Source: Anastrepha obliqua | Taxonomy: Eukaryota; Arthropoda; Insecta; Diptera; Tephritidae | Reading direction: 5' to 3' | DNA: 64,000 nucleotides | NCBI RefSeq assembly: GCF_027943255.1 | Contig: NC_072895.1 | Coordinates: forward strand, 33,082,001-33,146,000 | Shown: in pieces, positions 20,810 through 32,281 of the stretch | Position numbering within the stretch: position 1 is the stretch's first letter | Layout: each line of letters starts with the position of its first letter | Position numbers and translations under genes: made by a program | Notes under the pieces: generated by a model | Told to the model about the DNA's origin: nothing | Seen by the model: only the letters and a program-made list of their open reading frames with translations | Databases searched by the model: none

Positions 20810-22330
20810 TGCGTAAGAGAGAAATTACTGCCAGAAAGGCCTCTTTATTTCACAAAAGTGTAGCTTTGTAAATAAAATTTACGTTCTATTAAAATTATGC
20901 CTCTGCATGGCTACAATTTTTCTTACGAAAATTCACAGCAAGATAACTTACGATTACGCTTAAAATTATAGGTATGAATATAAATTATTTACAGTAATAC
21001 CAATACATATATACATATTTATATACATATATATATATATATATATATACATATGTACATGGATGTACCTATGAAATTCTAAATCCGGCATAGCAACGGT
21101 TTTTCGCACAGATTTAAATTTCACCGCCAGACTTTTACGACCGCGCTCCATCCATGCTTAAATGCACAGCCTAAGTAAGCCTCGTTATTGCAGCTACGTC
21201 TGTTGAGCTTTCTATTATTTATGTAGCGTGAAAAACTCACCTTCACTTTATAGGCGCGTCTCGTTACAGCAGCAGCGGCAGCAGCCTAATCCACACACAC
21301 ACAGCCACACACACTCGTCTCACGCTTGCCTCAGATGCCGAAGAAATAGCGATATGTGCAGCGAAACAGCAAAAGGCAGAGAGATGTTGATTAGCAGTCA
21401 GCGAACAGCAAACAGTATTCAAGTGAATAAACAACACAAGTGCATGCGCATCTGCTCGTGAGCGCAACAACGCGAGCGCTTCAAAACGCAGTAGGATTAG
21501 CACGCACTTAAACACGCACAATCACGTACGAAAGTAAGCCACTTGAGGGATATGCTCGCATACAGTATTTTTCATAGATATTTTTCACGCTGGATTTTGA
21601 AACTTTTCTTTTGAGTACTTAATTTCTCCGAAAAATATTTTAGGAGCTCTCAACACAGTGCAGCACAGTATTTATTAAAAGTCATAGAACGAATCTAAAG
21701 TACATAAATGGGTGTGAAATGTGTAAATTAGTTCTTCAAGAGTCAAATTAATCACTTGCATAAGTCAATCAACAGGAAATATGGAGTAGCAGTTATTATT
21801 TATTTACATACATCAATACATTTGTGTGTACAATAATAGCAACGCAACATACCAAAATGATTTAACTACTTCGTTATTTTTTTCTCGTTTTTCATAAAAA
21901 TATATAAGTAGTTTATACTACAACTAAAACCATGCCACTAAAAGATTCTTAACTTTGTACAAAATTAAAAAAAAAAATTCTTGAAAATTTCAAACTCTTT
22001 AATCAGAGGTTTTAGAAAAATTTCGTGTATGCAGTTTTATAGCACATTGAAATTTGGTTCTCTTTTTTATTTCGGGTTCTGTTGAACGATTCATTATATT
22101 TACAGTGAAGGACTTAAGTCCACTTACAGCAGCGTACTCTCTTATTTCTCAGAAGGTTTACAATAATTGAAAAAACTGTTGATATTTCATATTTCTTTAT
22201 GAATTATAAAAATTAAATTAAAGAAAGTGAGCTTTATAATAAAAAATTAACTAAACAGCAACATAAAAGCGGTATGACAAAAGTCTGCATGCATTCAGCT
22301 GTTTTGGTTCACTCAAGCAAAGCAAACATT
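20810..22330. other. non-coding; microsatellites and a CpG-rich patch
   Basis: There is a TA-dinucleotide run near 21027-21050 and CA-rich repeats at 21290-21320. A patch richer in CpG (21240-21540) looks like a fly 5' UTR, with GTAAGC at 21532 on the plus strand and GTGAGT at 21238-21243 on the minus strand as possible donors. No initiator or coding exon could be tied to either, so no gene is called. Confidence 0.35.
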
Positions 22331-22399
22331 GAAAAGTATTACAACAGCTGTAAAGTACCGTTATTCGAACATTTCAGTTGGTAAGTCGTCGTTGCTATT

Positions 22400-23160
22400 A
22401 ATTTTTCATTGTGATAATTCGTATGAAAATAAGAAGCGAACCGGCCGCCAAAAGAAGCTGTCCAGAAGAGATGTAAACTCTATTTTAAGAGAACTCGACC
22501 AAAATGCGACGATTAATGCTCCGAAATTGGTCCAACATATCGTTAAAACATCCTGAAAAAAAGTTCATCCAAGAACTTTTAAAAGACATCTTAATAGTAG
22601 CGGATAGTTCAGCAGGACACCACGTCAAAAACCTTTGATTCCAGAAAAAAGCCGTCCCTTTCGGTTTCAGTTTGCACGAGCACATATTGGCAAGTGAATG
22701 GATTTCTGGTCTAAAATTTTATTTACTGACGAATCGGAGTTCAATATATTTGGAAGTGTCTGGCTGGGCTAAAATATGGAGGAGAAGCAATGCGAATATA
22801 GAAATGAAAAATGGCATGCCTACCGCTGTCAGGCACGGCGGTGTTACCATAGTGGTTTGGGGAGCTATAGCTGCATCTGGCGTTGGAAAGCTGATCTTTA
22901 TTGAAGGTTTTATGGACCGATACGAAATAAAAAACATATTGGAACAACATTTGGAGCCATCAGTAGAATAATTGGGTCTTGGACAAGGTTGGGTTTCCCA
23001 ACAAGGCTGGGTTTCCCAACAAGGCAATGACCCTAAGCATACTGTCCTAATTGCCAAAGATTGACTTTTATATTACGCACCCAGGCAACTAAATACACCA
23101 CCACAGAGTACAGATTTAAATCTGACACTCTTAGAAAGAACTCTATTACTTGATTTATTT
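22400..23160 (+). pseudogene. Tc1-like transposase, degenerate
   Basis: Recognisable in order: KRTGRQKKLSRRDVNSILRE, FTDESEFNIFGSVW (first catalytic Asp), RHGGVTIVVWGAIAASGVGK and LIFIEGFMDRYEIKNILEQH. A QQGNDPKHT motif (second Asp) and STDLNLT follow. An in-frame stop after VKTS, frameshifts, and a short direct duplication (GGCTGGGTTTCCCAACAAGG-like) near 22984-23020 show that it is dead. Confidence 0.75.
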
Positions 23161-23169
23161 CATATTTCG

Positions 23170-25040
23170 TGTCTAGGATTTCCCAAATGGTAGTCACTCA
23201 CTAACCCATTCGGCTTTCGAGCATTCGTTATATGGAGAAAATTGCATAACACCTTCAACAAAAAAAATTATTAAAAATCAACGCGAAATGTATGCCAATT
23301 TTCAGTATTATTATTATGAGAGCAATAAGTGCTACGGCCTAAAAGATCTACTGCGCCCGTTGAAGGACTGAGAGTATTACTTATGTATATTTCTCTATTT
23401 TTGAATAAATTTTAGCATTTGTTCCATTTTATTTTGTTTTCTTTCCTCCTCTGGTAAATTTGGTTTACCCAGGTGTTGGCCCCGCTCAGTGCTGCGCACG
23501 ACGTCACTACGTATTTGGTAGTTTCATATTCCTTTCTACAGCTACTTCAGACTGGCGCAATAATATATCAAGCTTTAATAATTTACAAAACCGCATACCT
23601 AAAATTTTTCTAAAAAATCTGATAAAAAGGTTTCAAATTTTAAGGGAAATTTGTCAACTTTTTTTTTTTGTAATTTGGTACAAAGCTTTTTTTCTTGGTA
23701 GTTTGTCTTAGTTTAAACTATATTTTTATAAAAAAAAAAAATACAAAAGAAATTATTTCATATAAATGAATAGTAAAAACTTTGCAATATGTCACGCAAC
23801 TATTATTGTGAGCACAGACGGCTGTTTATGTTTCTCCTCGAGCTCATTCATACTAAATTATAGATTTTCTACTTAAATTTTCTAGATTTTCTACTGTCAA
23901 AAGTGATGCCATCGAAATGTGCGTTATAGTAGTCAAAACAAAACCCTGCTAAAACATAAAATTTAAACTTGAAATACCCTGTATATGCACACTTCTACAC
24001 TACATCATTGAGAGGAGTAGCAAAACCAGCCACTGCAGCTGCTTTGGAAAATGGCACAAAGAAATAGCACAAGTAACAGTTTCTCAGCTGCAATTTTTGG
24101 AACGCATTTAAATGTCAAATGCACCAACAACACAACAAAACCGAAGTTGTTGTAGAAATAGTACCTAGTAGTAAGAATAAGAACATCGAGTATATTCTCA
24201 AATTTGGCCTCAGCCTGTTGAAAAGAGTAAACAAAATGTTTTGTTACTGCTATTTTACAGTTCTTACGAATTTGTTGCGTTGATTTTGTTGTTGTCTGCT
24301 GTTGGGTTTTATACTCATTCGCAACTATTTAAGTGGAAAACTTGAATGACTCTGACGATTTGGCAGGTTTGTCACTTGGTCGACAGGTCGGTTGTTTGCA
24401 TGGCGGCTAGTCATTCCTGTTTCATTTCACCTGAGTGTCCGGTTGGCATTTCTACTCACTCTTAATGGCATACAAGTGCACAAAACAACTCTCATGAGCG
24501 CGATTTAGCAAGGCTAACAACCAGCTAATGTTTGTGTTGGCGCTGTTAGAATTTCAGCTTTGAAGTATGTGCATGCGTACATACATACACATGTATGCAT
24601 ACATACATGCATGCATGTGCATACATGCATTATAAAAGCACACACATATGCATGCATTTATCCTTACATAAACTTGTTACTACTCTTATTTGCTGGGCAA
24701 TGTTGAGCTAAGATCAATCAAATGGAAGCTCATAGCTTGCGCAGCTGTCGATATGATGTAGAAAAATCCGAATTAAAGCGGAAAAAATCTGCTGTTCTCT
24801 TCGTAACAAAGAGTACCAACACCTTTACATTATTATGTATGAAACCTATTAAGCGATAAATTAGCGAAATTAACGAGCCTTTCAATGAATTTTTGGCATC
24901 GTGCCGGTATAATTTAATTAGTTGCACTAAGTCCTTCAGTTTAGCAAGTTAATAGGTTTAATAAGAGCATTGCTAGTAGCCTATTTTTTCTTATGTTGGT
25001 ACACTCTTCATTCTTTATTTACAAGCCATTTAGTATAGAC
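23170..25040. other. no gene recognised; microsatellite at 24577-24655
   Basis: Mostly unique non-coding text. A run of ACAT/ATGC-type tetranucleotides spans about 24577-24655. No supportable coding exon or RNA gene. Confidence 0.35.
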
Positions 25041-25044
25041 GTTT

Positions 25045-25165
25045 CACAGTATTTTCTACAAAGGAAAAAATCAAGTATCGGGCAGTGATTGAATTTTTAT
25101 TTTTGGAAGATTTAAAAGCAACGGAAATTCATGAACGGATGTTGGAAGTGTGTAAGGACTTTTCC
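25045..25165 (+). pseudogene. mariner transposase, N-terminal fragment
   Basis: The plus strand encodes KEKIKYRAVIEFLFLEDLKA followed by TEIHERMLEVCKDFSPS, the first helix-turn-helix of a mariner-type transposase. The frame then runs into a LINE 3' end. Only this fragment remains. Confidence 0.6.
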
Positions 25166-25181
25166 CCATCGATTTTTTATT

Positions 25182-25256
25182 TCCTTGTTCACTCCTTTCG
25201 GGAGCATAGGGCCTCGACAAGACTCAGTCTTGTGTTGGTTTCGTTAATCTATTTTT
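25182..25256 (-). repeat. RTE-like LINE 3' end fragment
   Basis: The minus-strand text CTTGTCGAGGCCCTATGCTC followed by CCGAAAGGAGTGAACAAGGAA matches the 3' end of the LINE at 18950-20806. It is a very short 5'-truncated insertion. Confidence 0.65.
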
Positions 25257-25644
25257 GATTTCTGACAGAGTAGGTGATTAGCCTGCCGCTACCAGTTCTT
25301 AATAGTGGGAATGCCCACCTGTCGTTGCTTAGGAATAACGCCTTCTTACTGCTTGGAGCGTCATCTATGTCTCACATTTTTCTGGCAGAAGGATCGCAAA
25401 AATGGTTCAGGACTTCGGTAAATTTTGGTGTGTCTGCGCGGTTGCCCGCTTCCTCTTACTGGCGCCACTGATGCAATGTGTAACTGTGTATTTTTTCTTT
25501 GCTTTTGCTTGTTTTAGCAGCCACAATGCAATTAATGCGCTGACTAATGTGCGGGAATAAGGATGGAAAAGATAAGTTTTTGGGTTTGAGGAATAAGATT
25601 TTTTTTTTTTAAAACAAAGAAAGTAGATAAATGTGGAAAAGTGC

Positions 25645-25735
25645 GAGGACCGTGTTTTACGAGGTATTTGCACCCAAAACCTCTGGGATGGCAGGCTAGT
25701 GCACTTACGCTAGTCCACCGAGGCCGCCATCGATT
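25645..25735 (-). repeat. tRNA-like SINE head, third type
   Basis: Read on the minus strand, GGCGGCCTCGGTGGACTAGC resembles an A box and, about 35 bases on, AGAGGTTTTGGGTGCAAATA resembles a decayed B box. It differs from both SINE heads described above. Support is limited to this resemblance. Confidence 0.35.
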
Positions 25736-26045
25736 GTTATATTATAGTATAGAAAGATGGGCAATAATAAAACGCAAAAAAACTCTCTATGATTTTGTGA
25801 CATTTTGAATTAACCTCACTTTTATGCAAGTGGGTGAAGAAACAGAATTGAAGTGCGAGTGATTCATTTTCAAAAAACGAGAACAGTGGGCTTTTACACT
25901 TTTTGACAAAAAATAATATCTTCATAGAGTCGATATATTCATCTTTCTCGAGGGATAACAATTCTTCCGCTTCTCAACTGTTTTCTATACTTTACAACCT
26001 GTTTAGAGAGAGAGAGTAATTTGTTCAGAAATTTGTACTTTTCCC

Positions 26046-26115
26046 CCTTGTTCACTCCTTTCGGGAACATAGGGCCTCGACAAGACTTGTCTTGCGTTGG
26101 TTTCGTTATTCTAAC
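26046..26115 (-). repeat. RTE-like LINE 3' end fragment
   Basis: Same 3' end block as 25182-25256, less than 1 kb away and in the same orientation. Confidence 0.65.
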
Positions 26116-26275
26116 TTAGACCTTGAATTTAATTTGAAGAGGACGAGCCAAGGAGCACCAGGAGATTTGGTGGCTCCTAAAACACTCAGGCTAAAAAGCC
26201 CATTGTATTTAAAGCTCTGGAAAGGGGGTAGATAGTAAAGGAGGGAGGGAGAAAAGTATCAGAGAAAGAGATAGG

Positions 26276-26580
26276 AAAGAATAGAAACAGAGATAGAGAT
26301 AGTTAGTCCTGTGAGAATTTTCCAGATTCTTTGGCAAATCTGTAAATATCCTCCAGTTTTAGAGAACGAATATTACTCATTCCCATGACATCGGAACCCA
26401 ATACTCGTAGTCGCGCTCTAGCAAAGGCAGGACAATCACAGAGAAAGTGCTCAGTGCTATCCGCCTCCTCCAAGCATGGCAGGCATACCGGGTCCTCGAT
26501 GATTCCAATGGTGGTCATATGCTTTGTGTCCTGTAATGATGCCGACCATCAACCGAATGTCTTTCCTTCTAAGTTTTAGT
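26276..26580 (-). pseudogene. RNase H-bearing LINE, C-terminal zinc-knuckle fragment
   Basis: The minus strand reads HMTTIGIIEDPVCLPCLEEA, then DSTEHFLCDCPAFARARLRV, a C-x2-C…H-x4-C knuckle typical of the end of I/R1/LOA-type LINE proteins. It stops 20 residues after the LEDIYRF motif. The same protein end is recognisable at 37126-37540 and 59385-60270. Confidence 0.65.
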
Positions 26581-26704
26581 AGAAAGTTTGACAGTTTTCT
26601 GTTCGGACTTGTCACAACTTAGACCTTAGTATAAGAAAAAATGTCCACTCATAATAGATGCCCGTTAGAATAAGTCATTGTTAACACCCTGTAACTTAAA
26701 TCTT

Positions 26705-26835
26705 AGCACCCACTGAAATGTCACCTTGACAACGAGCATAAACTTTAAATTGTTTGATCGTTACTTTACGAGATATCGATCACAACAGCCATCTACCGAG
26801 AAAATAATGGATTTCTTTTTCCCCAAACTATTATA
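26705..26835 (-). pseudogene. mariner terminal fragment, inverted
   Basis: On the minus strand TTTGGGGAAAAAGAAATCC and TATTTTCTCGGTAGATGGCT, followed by GTGATCGATATCTCGTAAAG, match the 5' end of the mariner at 29878-30330. Only the terminal repeat and leader are present. It faces away from the catalytic fragment at 26940. Confidence 0.6.
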
Positions 26836-26939
26836 CAACTTTTTCATTATTTTTCTTTTAATATGTCTTACAATTTCCTATTTCAACGCTTTATTAATTC
26901 ATGCAGTAAAGCGTTTAGTTATATTTTTTTAAACCACTC

Positions 26940-28260
26940 CAAGAAGCGATATATCAAAATCCACGAAGAATAAACCAAGACCACAAAAAAAACCACATGG
27001 TTTTCAGTCAAAAAAGAGAGCGCTGCTCACGGTATTTATGGATTTCAACGGTATTGCACACCATGCATTTTTTCCAGACAGTTAATAAGAACTATTATTT
27101 GTGCGTTATGAGACGTTTACGTGATGCAATTCGCCAAAAAAGAAAGAATTTTCGGGAAAACAACTCCTGGCTTTTGCACCATAACAACGCGCCATCACAC
27201 AGTGCCATCATTACCCCTGAATTTTCAACCAAGAACGAAACGAGTGCCATTCAACAGCCAACGAATTCCCCTGATATAGTTTTCTGCGATTTTTTTCTGT
27301 TTGATCAAGACAAAAAACCACTGCGGGGAAGGCGTTTTAAGGGGGGGAGCCTGGTTTATGAGGTCTAAAAATTGCATCTCTTTGCGATTTTTTTTTTTTG
27401 AAGCAAAAAATTAATTTAGCACTGCAAAGTTTTTTCTATCTTTTAATGAACATTTAAAAAGTAAAAAAAAAGTTTGTACTGGTTAAAATAAGTTGAAAAA
27501 AAATGTTTAACAAAGAAATTAGTAGAGCGCTGCAACGCTGGAGTTTCCAACTGGCGTACAAGATACAGCTCGTAATTATTATCTAATCAAATGGATTTCT
27601 AGTTATCATGATTTTTTATTCTAGATGAACTAATAAAACTGAGAGAAATTCCAAAATTTCAACTTTTTGGAGGTTTAAAACAAAAAAAAAAATGCCTTTC
27701 TATAAAAAAAAAAATTCACTTCAACTTGGTATAAAAAGCTTGAAAATTTTTTTTTTTATCTATTTTGTTAGTTCAAATAAAAGAGAATTTAATACTGAAG
27801 GGAACAAGCTATGATTCATTTCAAAAGGTTCATTAGTTTTTTTCATTCATGTACGCCAATTCAAAGAAATCATAAAAATGAAAAGTCGAGAAAAGAAGAT
27901 AAAGTTTGTACCATAGCTGTCCGGTCACAGCGTAACTACCTAACGCTCGCCTACCTTTGGCTTTGTATCTACGGAAATATTGAGAATTAGGCTCTGTAAC
28001 TTTGTGTGAATATTCTGAAAGATATTAGGAATCGCTTAAAACGAAAAAAAAAAATTGATTTTTTTGACCTTATAAACCAGGCTCCCCCTTAATAGTAGAA
28101 AGGAAATAATGAAAAAATCGAAGACGACTCTGTTGGCTACACCGAAAATATAGTTCCAGAAATGTTTCGAGAGCTGGTTCAAACGCTGGCATAAAAGCGT
28201 TGCAGTTGATGAGGACTACTTTGAAGACGATAGCATCACTTTTGAGGAATACCATAAACT
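26940..28260 (+). pseudogene. mariner transposase, catalytic part, split by a TTAA element
   Basis: 26940-27340 encodes the catalytic domain: LLTVFMDFNGIAHHAFFPD, QTVNKNYYLCVMRRLRDAIR, SWLLHHNNAPSH and NSPDIVFCDFFLF. It resumes at 28093 with the last part of the protein (KCFESWFKRWHKSVAVDEDY, FEDDSITFEEYHK). Between lies a 748-bp inserted element. HHNNAPSH has Asn where mariners have the catalytic Asp of HHDNAPSH, which together with a frameshift upstream shows that the copy was inactive. Confidence 0.8.
27341..28088. mobile_element. 748-bp TTAA-flanked TIR element inside mariner
   Basis: It is flanked by TTAA at 27337-27340 and 28089-28092. Ends: GGGGGGGAGCCTGGTTTATG at the left; the right end is the complement of GGGGGAGCCTGGTTTATAAG. 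TTAA duplication is the piggyBac habit. No transposase is encoded. Length and terminal motif match the element at 53597-54346. Confidence 0.8.
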
Positions 28261-29160
28261 TGTTTTTTTTTTTTTAATTTCCTGAATATATTCCACGAAC
28301 TTTTTGATCGGAATGATGTGAAAACATTTATTAAAAGTCAAACTAAGACGTTTTCTCCCACACCAAGATATTATAATGTTAAACTCCGATTGGCCTGAAA
28401 TGGAATTCCCAAAATCTTTTATAACATTTTTATCAAAAAATTATTGTCATCCTCAGAGTGCTAGTTCTTGAAGACAAGTAAGTTGATAGTTAATCGCCAA
28501 AAATTCAATAACATACAAAAATCGACAACTACCGAATCATTCGTATAACCAATAATTTCCCCGTTGTTGTAACGGAGCCATCAGACAATAAAAGCAGCAG
28601 CCACGCATTCATTCAACAAATGTCGACGGTGATTGCCAAATTGCCAGTTTCCAATTGCAACATTGCCAGCAGCAACAACAGTGCTCTAGCAAACTGAAAC
28701 ATAGGCAGCGTCGGCGTGGATGTCAATCGTTAGACGATCAGTGTATTTCTACAACAACATTTAAGCTGCTTAAATGAAAATGGATGTTATACTGAACCAC
28801 TTCGTGATTATTCTTGTAATGAGGTTTTCAATACGAGTGCCACAGCTTTTGACTCTCAGATTGGCTCTTTGTATTATTTTATTTGAAAAATGATAGTGGA
28901 TTGTTAGGCAGGTCAAAGAGGTTTATAATCGTTGGAAATTTATTAAACACATCAAAGATCAGTTCATCAAACTTATAGAGCACATCGTAAATTCCTTTTA
29001 ATGAAAAATTCACGTGGTAATTTCCTAAAATTGATTTATGAAAGCATTATTCGTGTTACTCACGAAACAATGGCGACAAATGTTGGAAAAAGTGACTGAG
29101 AGATAGAAACTTCGGGTAGAGTATTTGGCAGAGGTTTGGTGTATGGCACTGAAGAAATTC
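28261..29160. other. no gene recognised
   Basis: Non-coding. 28560-28760 is rich in CAG/CAA and could be regulatory or UTR-like, but nothing supports a call. Confidence 0.35.
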
Positions 29161-29166
29161 TATATA

Positions 29167-29686
29167 CAGTAGGTTCTGTTTTTATGCGGCTTTTTTTATG
29201 CGGTTTTGAAATAGTGCGGTTTTTTTTTAATTACAAAATGCATGTCGACCTATCGGGAATTGTACATATAAACAAGATTCTAAACCAGCTAAGCAAAAAC
29301 TCATTACAGATTACATCAGAAATGCTAACCCTACAAGTATGGAACCGCCTGCATAACTATCTAGATCAGACGTGTACATTTCCTCAAGTGACGAAAGTGA
29401 TTTTACGCCAAATCCTAAACGAACGCGCAACATGTGGGTATTGTCTGATTCTATTTCTGAATTAAATTTATTTTTCGATTCTGACGTTTCTTAAATAAAG
29501 ATATAATTTTCAAAAATACAATATTTTGTTTATGCGATTTTATTACATTATTTCAGATTTATGCGGTTTTAGCATTTTGAAACGTATCCATAGTTTTACT
29601 ATAGAACTTGTAGCTTTTTTTATGCTGTTTTTTTTTTATGCTGTTTCTTGCGGAACGTATCTACCGCATAAAACCAGAACCTACTG
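29167..29686. mobile_element. pogo-like TIR element, 520 bp, TA-flanked
   Basis: Left end CAGTAGGTTCTGTTTTTATG; the right end is its complement with one difference over 20 bases; TA on both sides (29165-29166, 29687-29688). CAG termini plus a TA duplication fit the pogo/Tigger group. Inside, one plus-strand frame reads KLITDYIRNANPTSMEPPA, a stop, then SDESDFTPNPKRTRN and SELNLFFDSDVS to a stop at about 29492, resembling the acidic C-terminus of a pogo-type transposase. It is an internally deleted derivative. Further TTTATGC blocks lie inside the right end. Confidence 0.7.
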
Positions 29687-29877
29687 TAATTATTAACTAC
29701 AAAGAGCACGCTTTCTTAAGGTTCGGTTACTCCAGCCTTCATTACCGTAGCTTATCTTGACTTACCGTAAGAAATAGCTACGTTTACTCAGCATGTAATT
29801 TTTGGGCATTTAATCCGTTTTGCTTCGTATTCTATTTTGTGAAAAGCAAAACGCTACCGATTTCTGCTACGAAAATA

Positions 29878-30330
29878 TTAGGTTGGGGAAAAAGGAGTTC
29901 ATTATTTTCTCGGTAGATGACTGTTGTGATCGATATCTCGTAAAGTATCGATCAAACAATTTAAAGTTTGTGCTCGTTGTTAAGGTGGCATTTCATCCTG
30001 AAAAAATTCTTCGAGGGTGTTAATAATGGAAGTTAACAAAAGACGAAAATGCAAGTCAGGCCGCTAAAATTGTGAATGGTGTTTATGGTGCAGATACTGC
30101 GATAGCTAATTACCAGCAATTTTGGTTTAGTCGATTCCGTTCAGGCATTTTTGATGTTAAAAAAAATGTCGAGAATGTCTATAAAATCACAGAAACAATC
30201 AAAGTTTAACGGCATGTTAGTGATCGTAGCATTGCTCCGGAACTAAAGATCGACTAAAGATTCACGCAAAAATACTGGATGTCTTTTTCCCCAAACGAAT
30301 ATTTTTTAAGATTCTCTTAGGAAGTTGGGC
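29878..30330 (+). pseudogene. mariner, 5' end and DNA-binding region, decayed
   Basis: Starts with the terminal-repeat-like TTAGGTTGGGGAAAAAGG, then the leader, then a broken frame with NASQAAKIVNGVYGADT and the NYQQFWFSRFRSGIFDVK motif of mariner N-terminal domains. Stops and frameshifts are present. Its leader matches the inverted fragment at 26705-26835. Confidence 0.7.
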
Positions 30331-30374
30331 TATAAAAATCATGGAAAACTTTTGATATTGTATTTATATTCTTA

Positions 30375-31597
30375 CTAGCAAACCCGGCCCGCTTCGCTGG
30401 GCAAAGACACGGCGGGTCCACGTTTTGGCATATATTTCGAGACCCTAGTCATCAATAGGTATGAAAATTACCCCGTATTAAAGCACTTATCAACAGCTTT
30501 CATTTGATACCCATATTGTACATATACAACCAAAGGTTACCCGAGTCCACGTTTTGACCTATATCTCGAGACCCCAGTCACGGAGCGGCATGAAAAATAC
30601 TCTGTACTAAAGCATGCACCAACAGCTTCAATTTGATATCCATATTGTACAAACACATTCTAGGGTCCACGTTTTGGTCTCTATCTCGAGACCCTAGTCA
30701 CGGAGCGGCATGAAAAATACTCTGAACTACAGCATTCACCAACAGCTTCCATTTGATGCCCATATTGTACATACACAACCAAAGGTTACCCGCGTCCACG
30801 TTTTGACCTATATCTCGAGGCCCCAGTCACGGAGCGGCATGAAAAATACTCTGTACTAAAGCATTCACCAACAGCTTCAATTTGATATTCATATTGTACA
30901 AACACATTCTATGGTCCACGTTTTGGTCTCTATCTCGAGACCCTAGTCACGGAGCGGCATGAAAAATACTCTGAACTACAGCAGTCACCAACAGCTTCCA
31001 TTTGATACTCATATTGTACATATACAACCAAAGGTTACCCGCGTCCACGTTTTGACCTATATCTCGAGGCCCCAGTCACGGAGCGGCATGAAAATTACCC
31101 CGTATTAAAGCACTTATCAACAGCTTTCATTTGATACCCATATTGTACATATACAACCAAAGGTTACCCGAGTCCACGTTTTGACCTATATCTCGAGGCC
31201 CGAGTCACGGAGCGGCATGAAAAATACTCTGTACTAAAGCATTCACCAACAGCTTCCAGTTGATATCCATATTGTACAAACACATTCTAGGGTCCACGTT
31301 TTGGTCTCTATCTCGAGACCCTAGTCACGGAGCGGCATGAAAAATACTCTGAACTACAGCATTCACCAACAGCTTCCATTTGATACCCATATTGTATATA
31401 CACATCCGAAGGTTACCCGGGTCCACGTTTTGACCTATAGCTCGAGACCCTTTTTTTTAATAACAAGTATCCTATTTTACTTCTAACACCTCCAAAAACA
31501 TGTGTACAAAGTTTCATAATAATCGGTTAAGTAGTTTTGGCGTGAAAGCGTAACAAACAAACTTACATTCACATTTATAATATTAAGTAGGGATATT
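30375..31597 (+). repeat. dimeric tandem repeat (129/120 bp) within a mobile-element-like frame
   Basis: Nine occurrences of TCCACGTTTTG at 30417, 30546, 30666, 30795, 30915, 31044, 31173, 31293 and 31422 give spacings of 129, 120, 129, 120, 129, 129, 120, 129. Two monomer types alternate: one carries the AACCAAAGGTTACCCG motif, the other AAACACATTCTAGGG. The array is preceded by AACCCGGCCCGCTTCGCTGG and followed by ATCGGTTAAGTAGTTTTGGC, boundary phrases that I associate with a widespread insect repeat, so the array is probably internal to a mobile element. Confidence 0.85.
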
Positions 31598-31964
31598 CAT
31601 TTTTATTTTTTATTTTTAATTGGAAAAGTAATGAATTACAATTACAATGATTTTAAAAGCATTAGCGGCCTTATAGTTTATTAATCTAGTAAATTACAGA
31701 AAATATTTGAATATTTCAGGGATTTCTCATCTTTTATTATTAACACTTTGAAGTATTTTTGAAAAACTTTTCATTATTAAATCAAGTTTGAAATTTGTGA
31801 AAACTTTGACGTGGAAATATCAGAAAAATTTTATTTTTTGTTCGAAACTTTATTTTTTAAAGTACTTAGAAGCTACTTGCTCAGTTTTCATATACTTTTT
31901 TTTCTTTTTTAATTTTTTATTCAAAACTTTTCTTTTTTAAATTTAACTATTAACCAGAATTAGG

Positions 31965-32281
31965 CGGCCGCCGTAGCCGAATGGGTTGGTGCGTGATTAC
32001 CATTCGGAATTCACTGAGAGGTCGTTGGTTCGAATCTCGGTGAAAGCAAAATTAATAAAAACATTTTTCTAATTGCGGTCGCCCCTCGGCAGGCAATGGC
32101 AAACCTCCGAGTGTATTTCTGCCATGAAAAAGCTCCTCATAAAAATATGTGTCGTTCGGAGTCGGCTTGAAACTGTAGGTCCCTCCATTTGTGGAACAAC
32201 ATCAAGACGCACACCACAAATAGGAGGAGGAGCTCGGCCAAACACCTAACAGAAGTGTACGCGCCAATTATTTATTTATTT
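31965..32281 (+). repeat. tRNA-derived SINE, the most complete copy
   Basis: The head has an A-box-like GTAGCCGAATGGGTTGG and a B-box-like GGTTCGAATCTC about 45 bases later. The body: CCCCTCGGCAGGCAATGG, TGCCATGAAAAAGCTCC, GTTCGGAGTCGGCTTGAAAC, TCCATTTGTGGAACAACATC, GGAGGAGGAGCTCGGCC, GTGTACGCGCCAATTATT. Length is about 315 bp. The tail runs into an ATTT-rich tract. It serves as the local reference for the other copies (1285, 7433, 9740, 17630, 53021, 61612). Confidence 0.9.

Noticed and set aside
21228..21541. CpG-richer patch as a first exon
   Set aside because: Possible donors exist on both strands, but no initiator/DPE pair or downstream exon supports either direction.
30375..31597. CRISPR-like array of direct repeats
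   Set aside because: Monomers are long (120/129 bp) with no unique spacers, in a eukaryotic context; it is a satellite.
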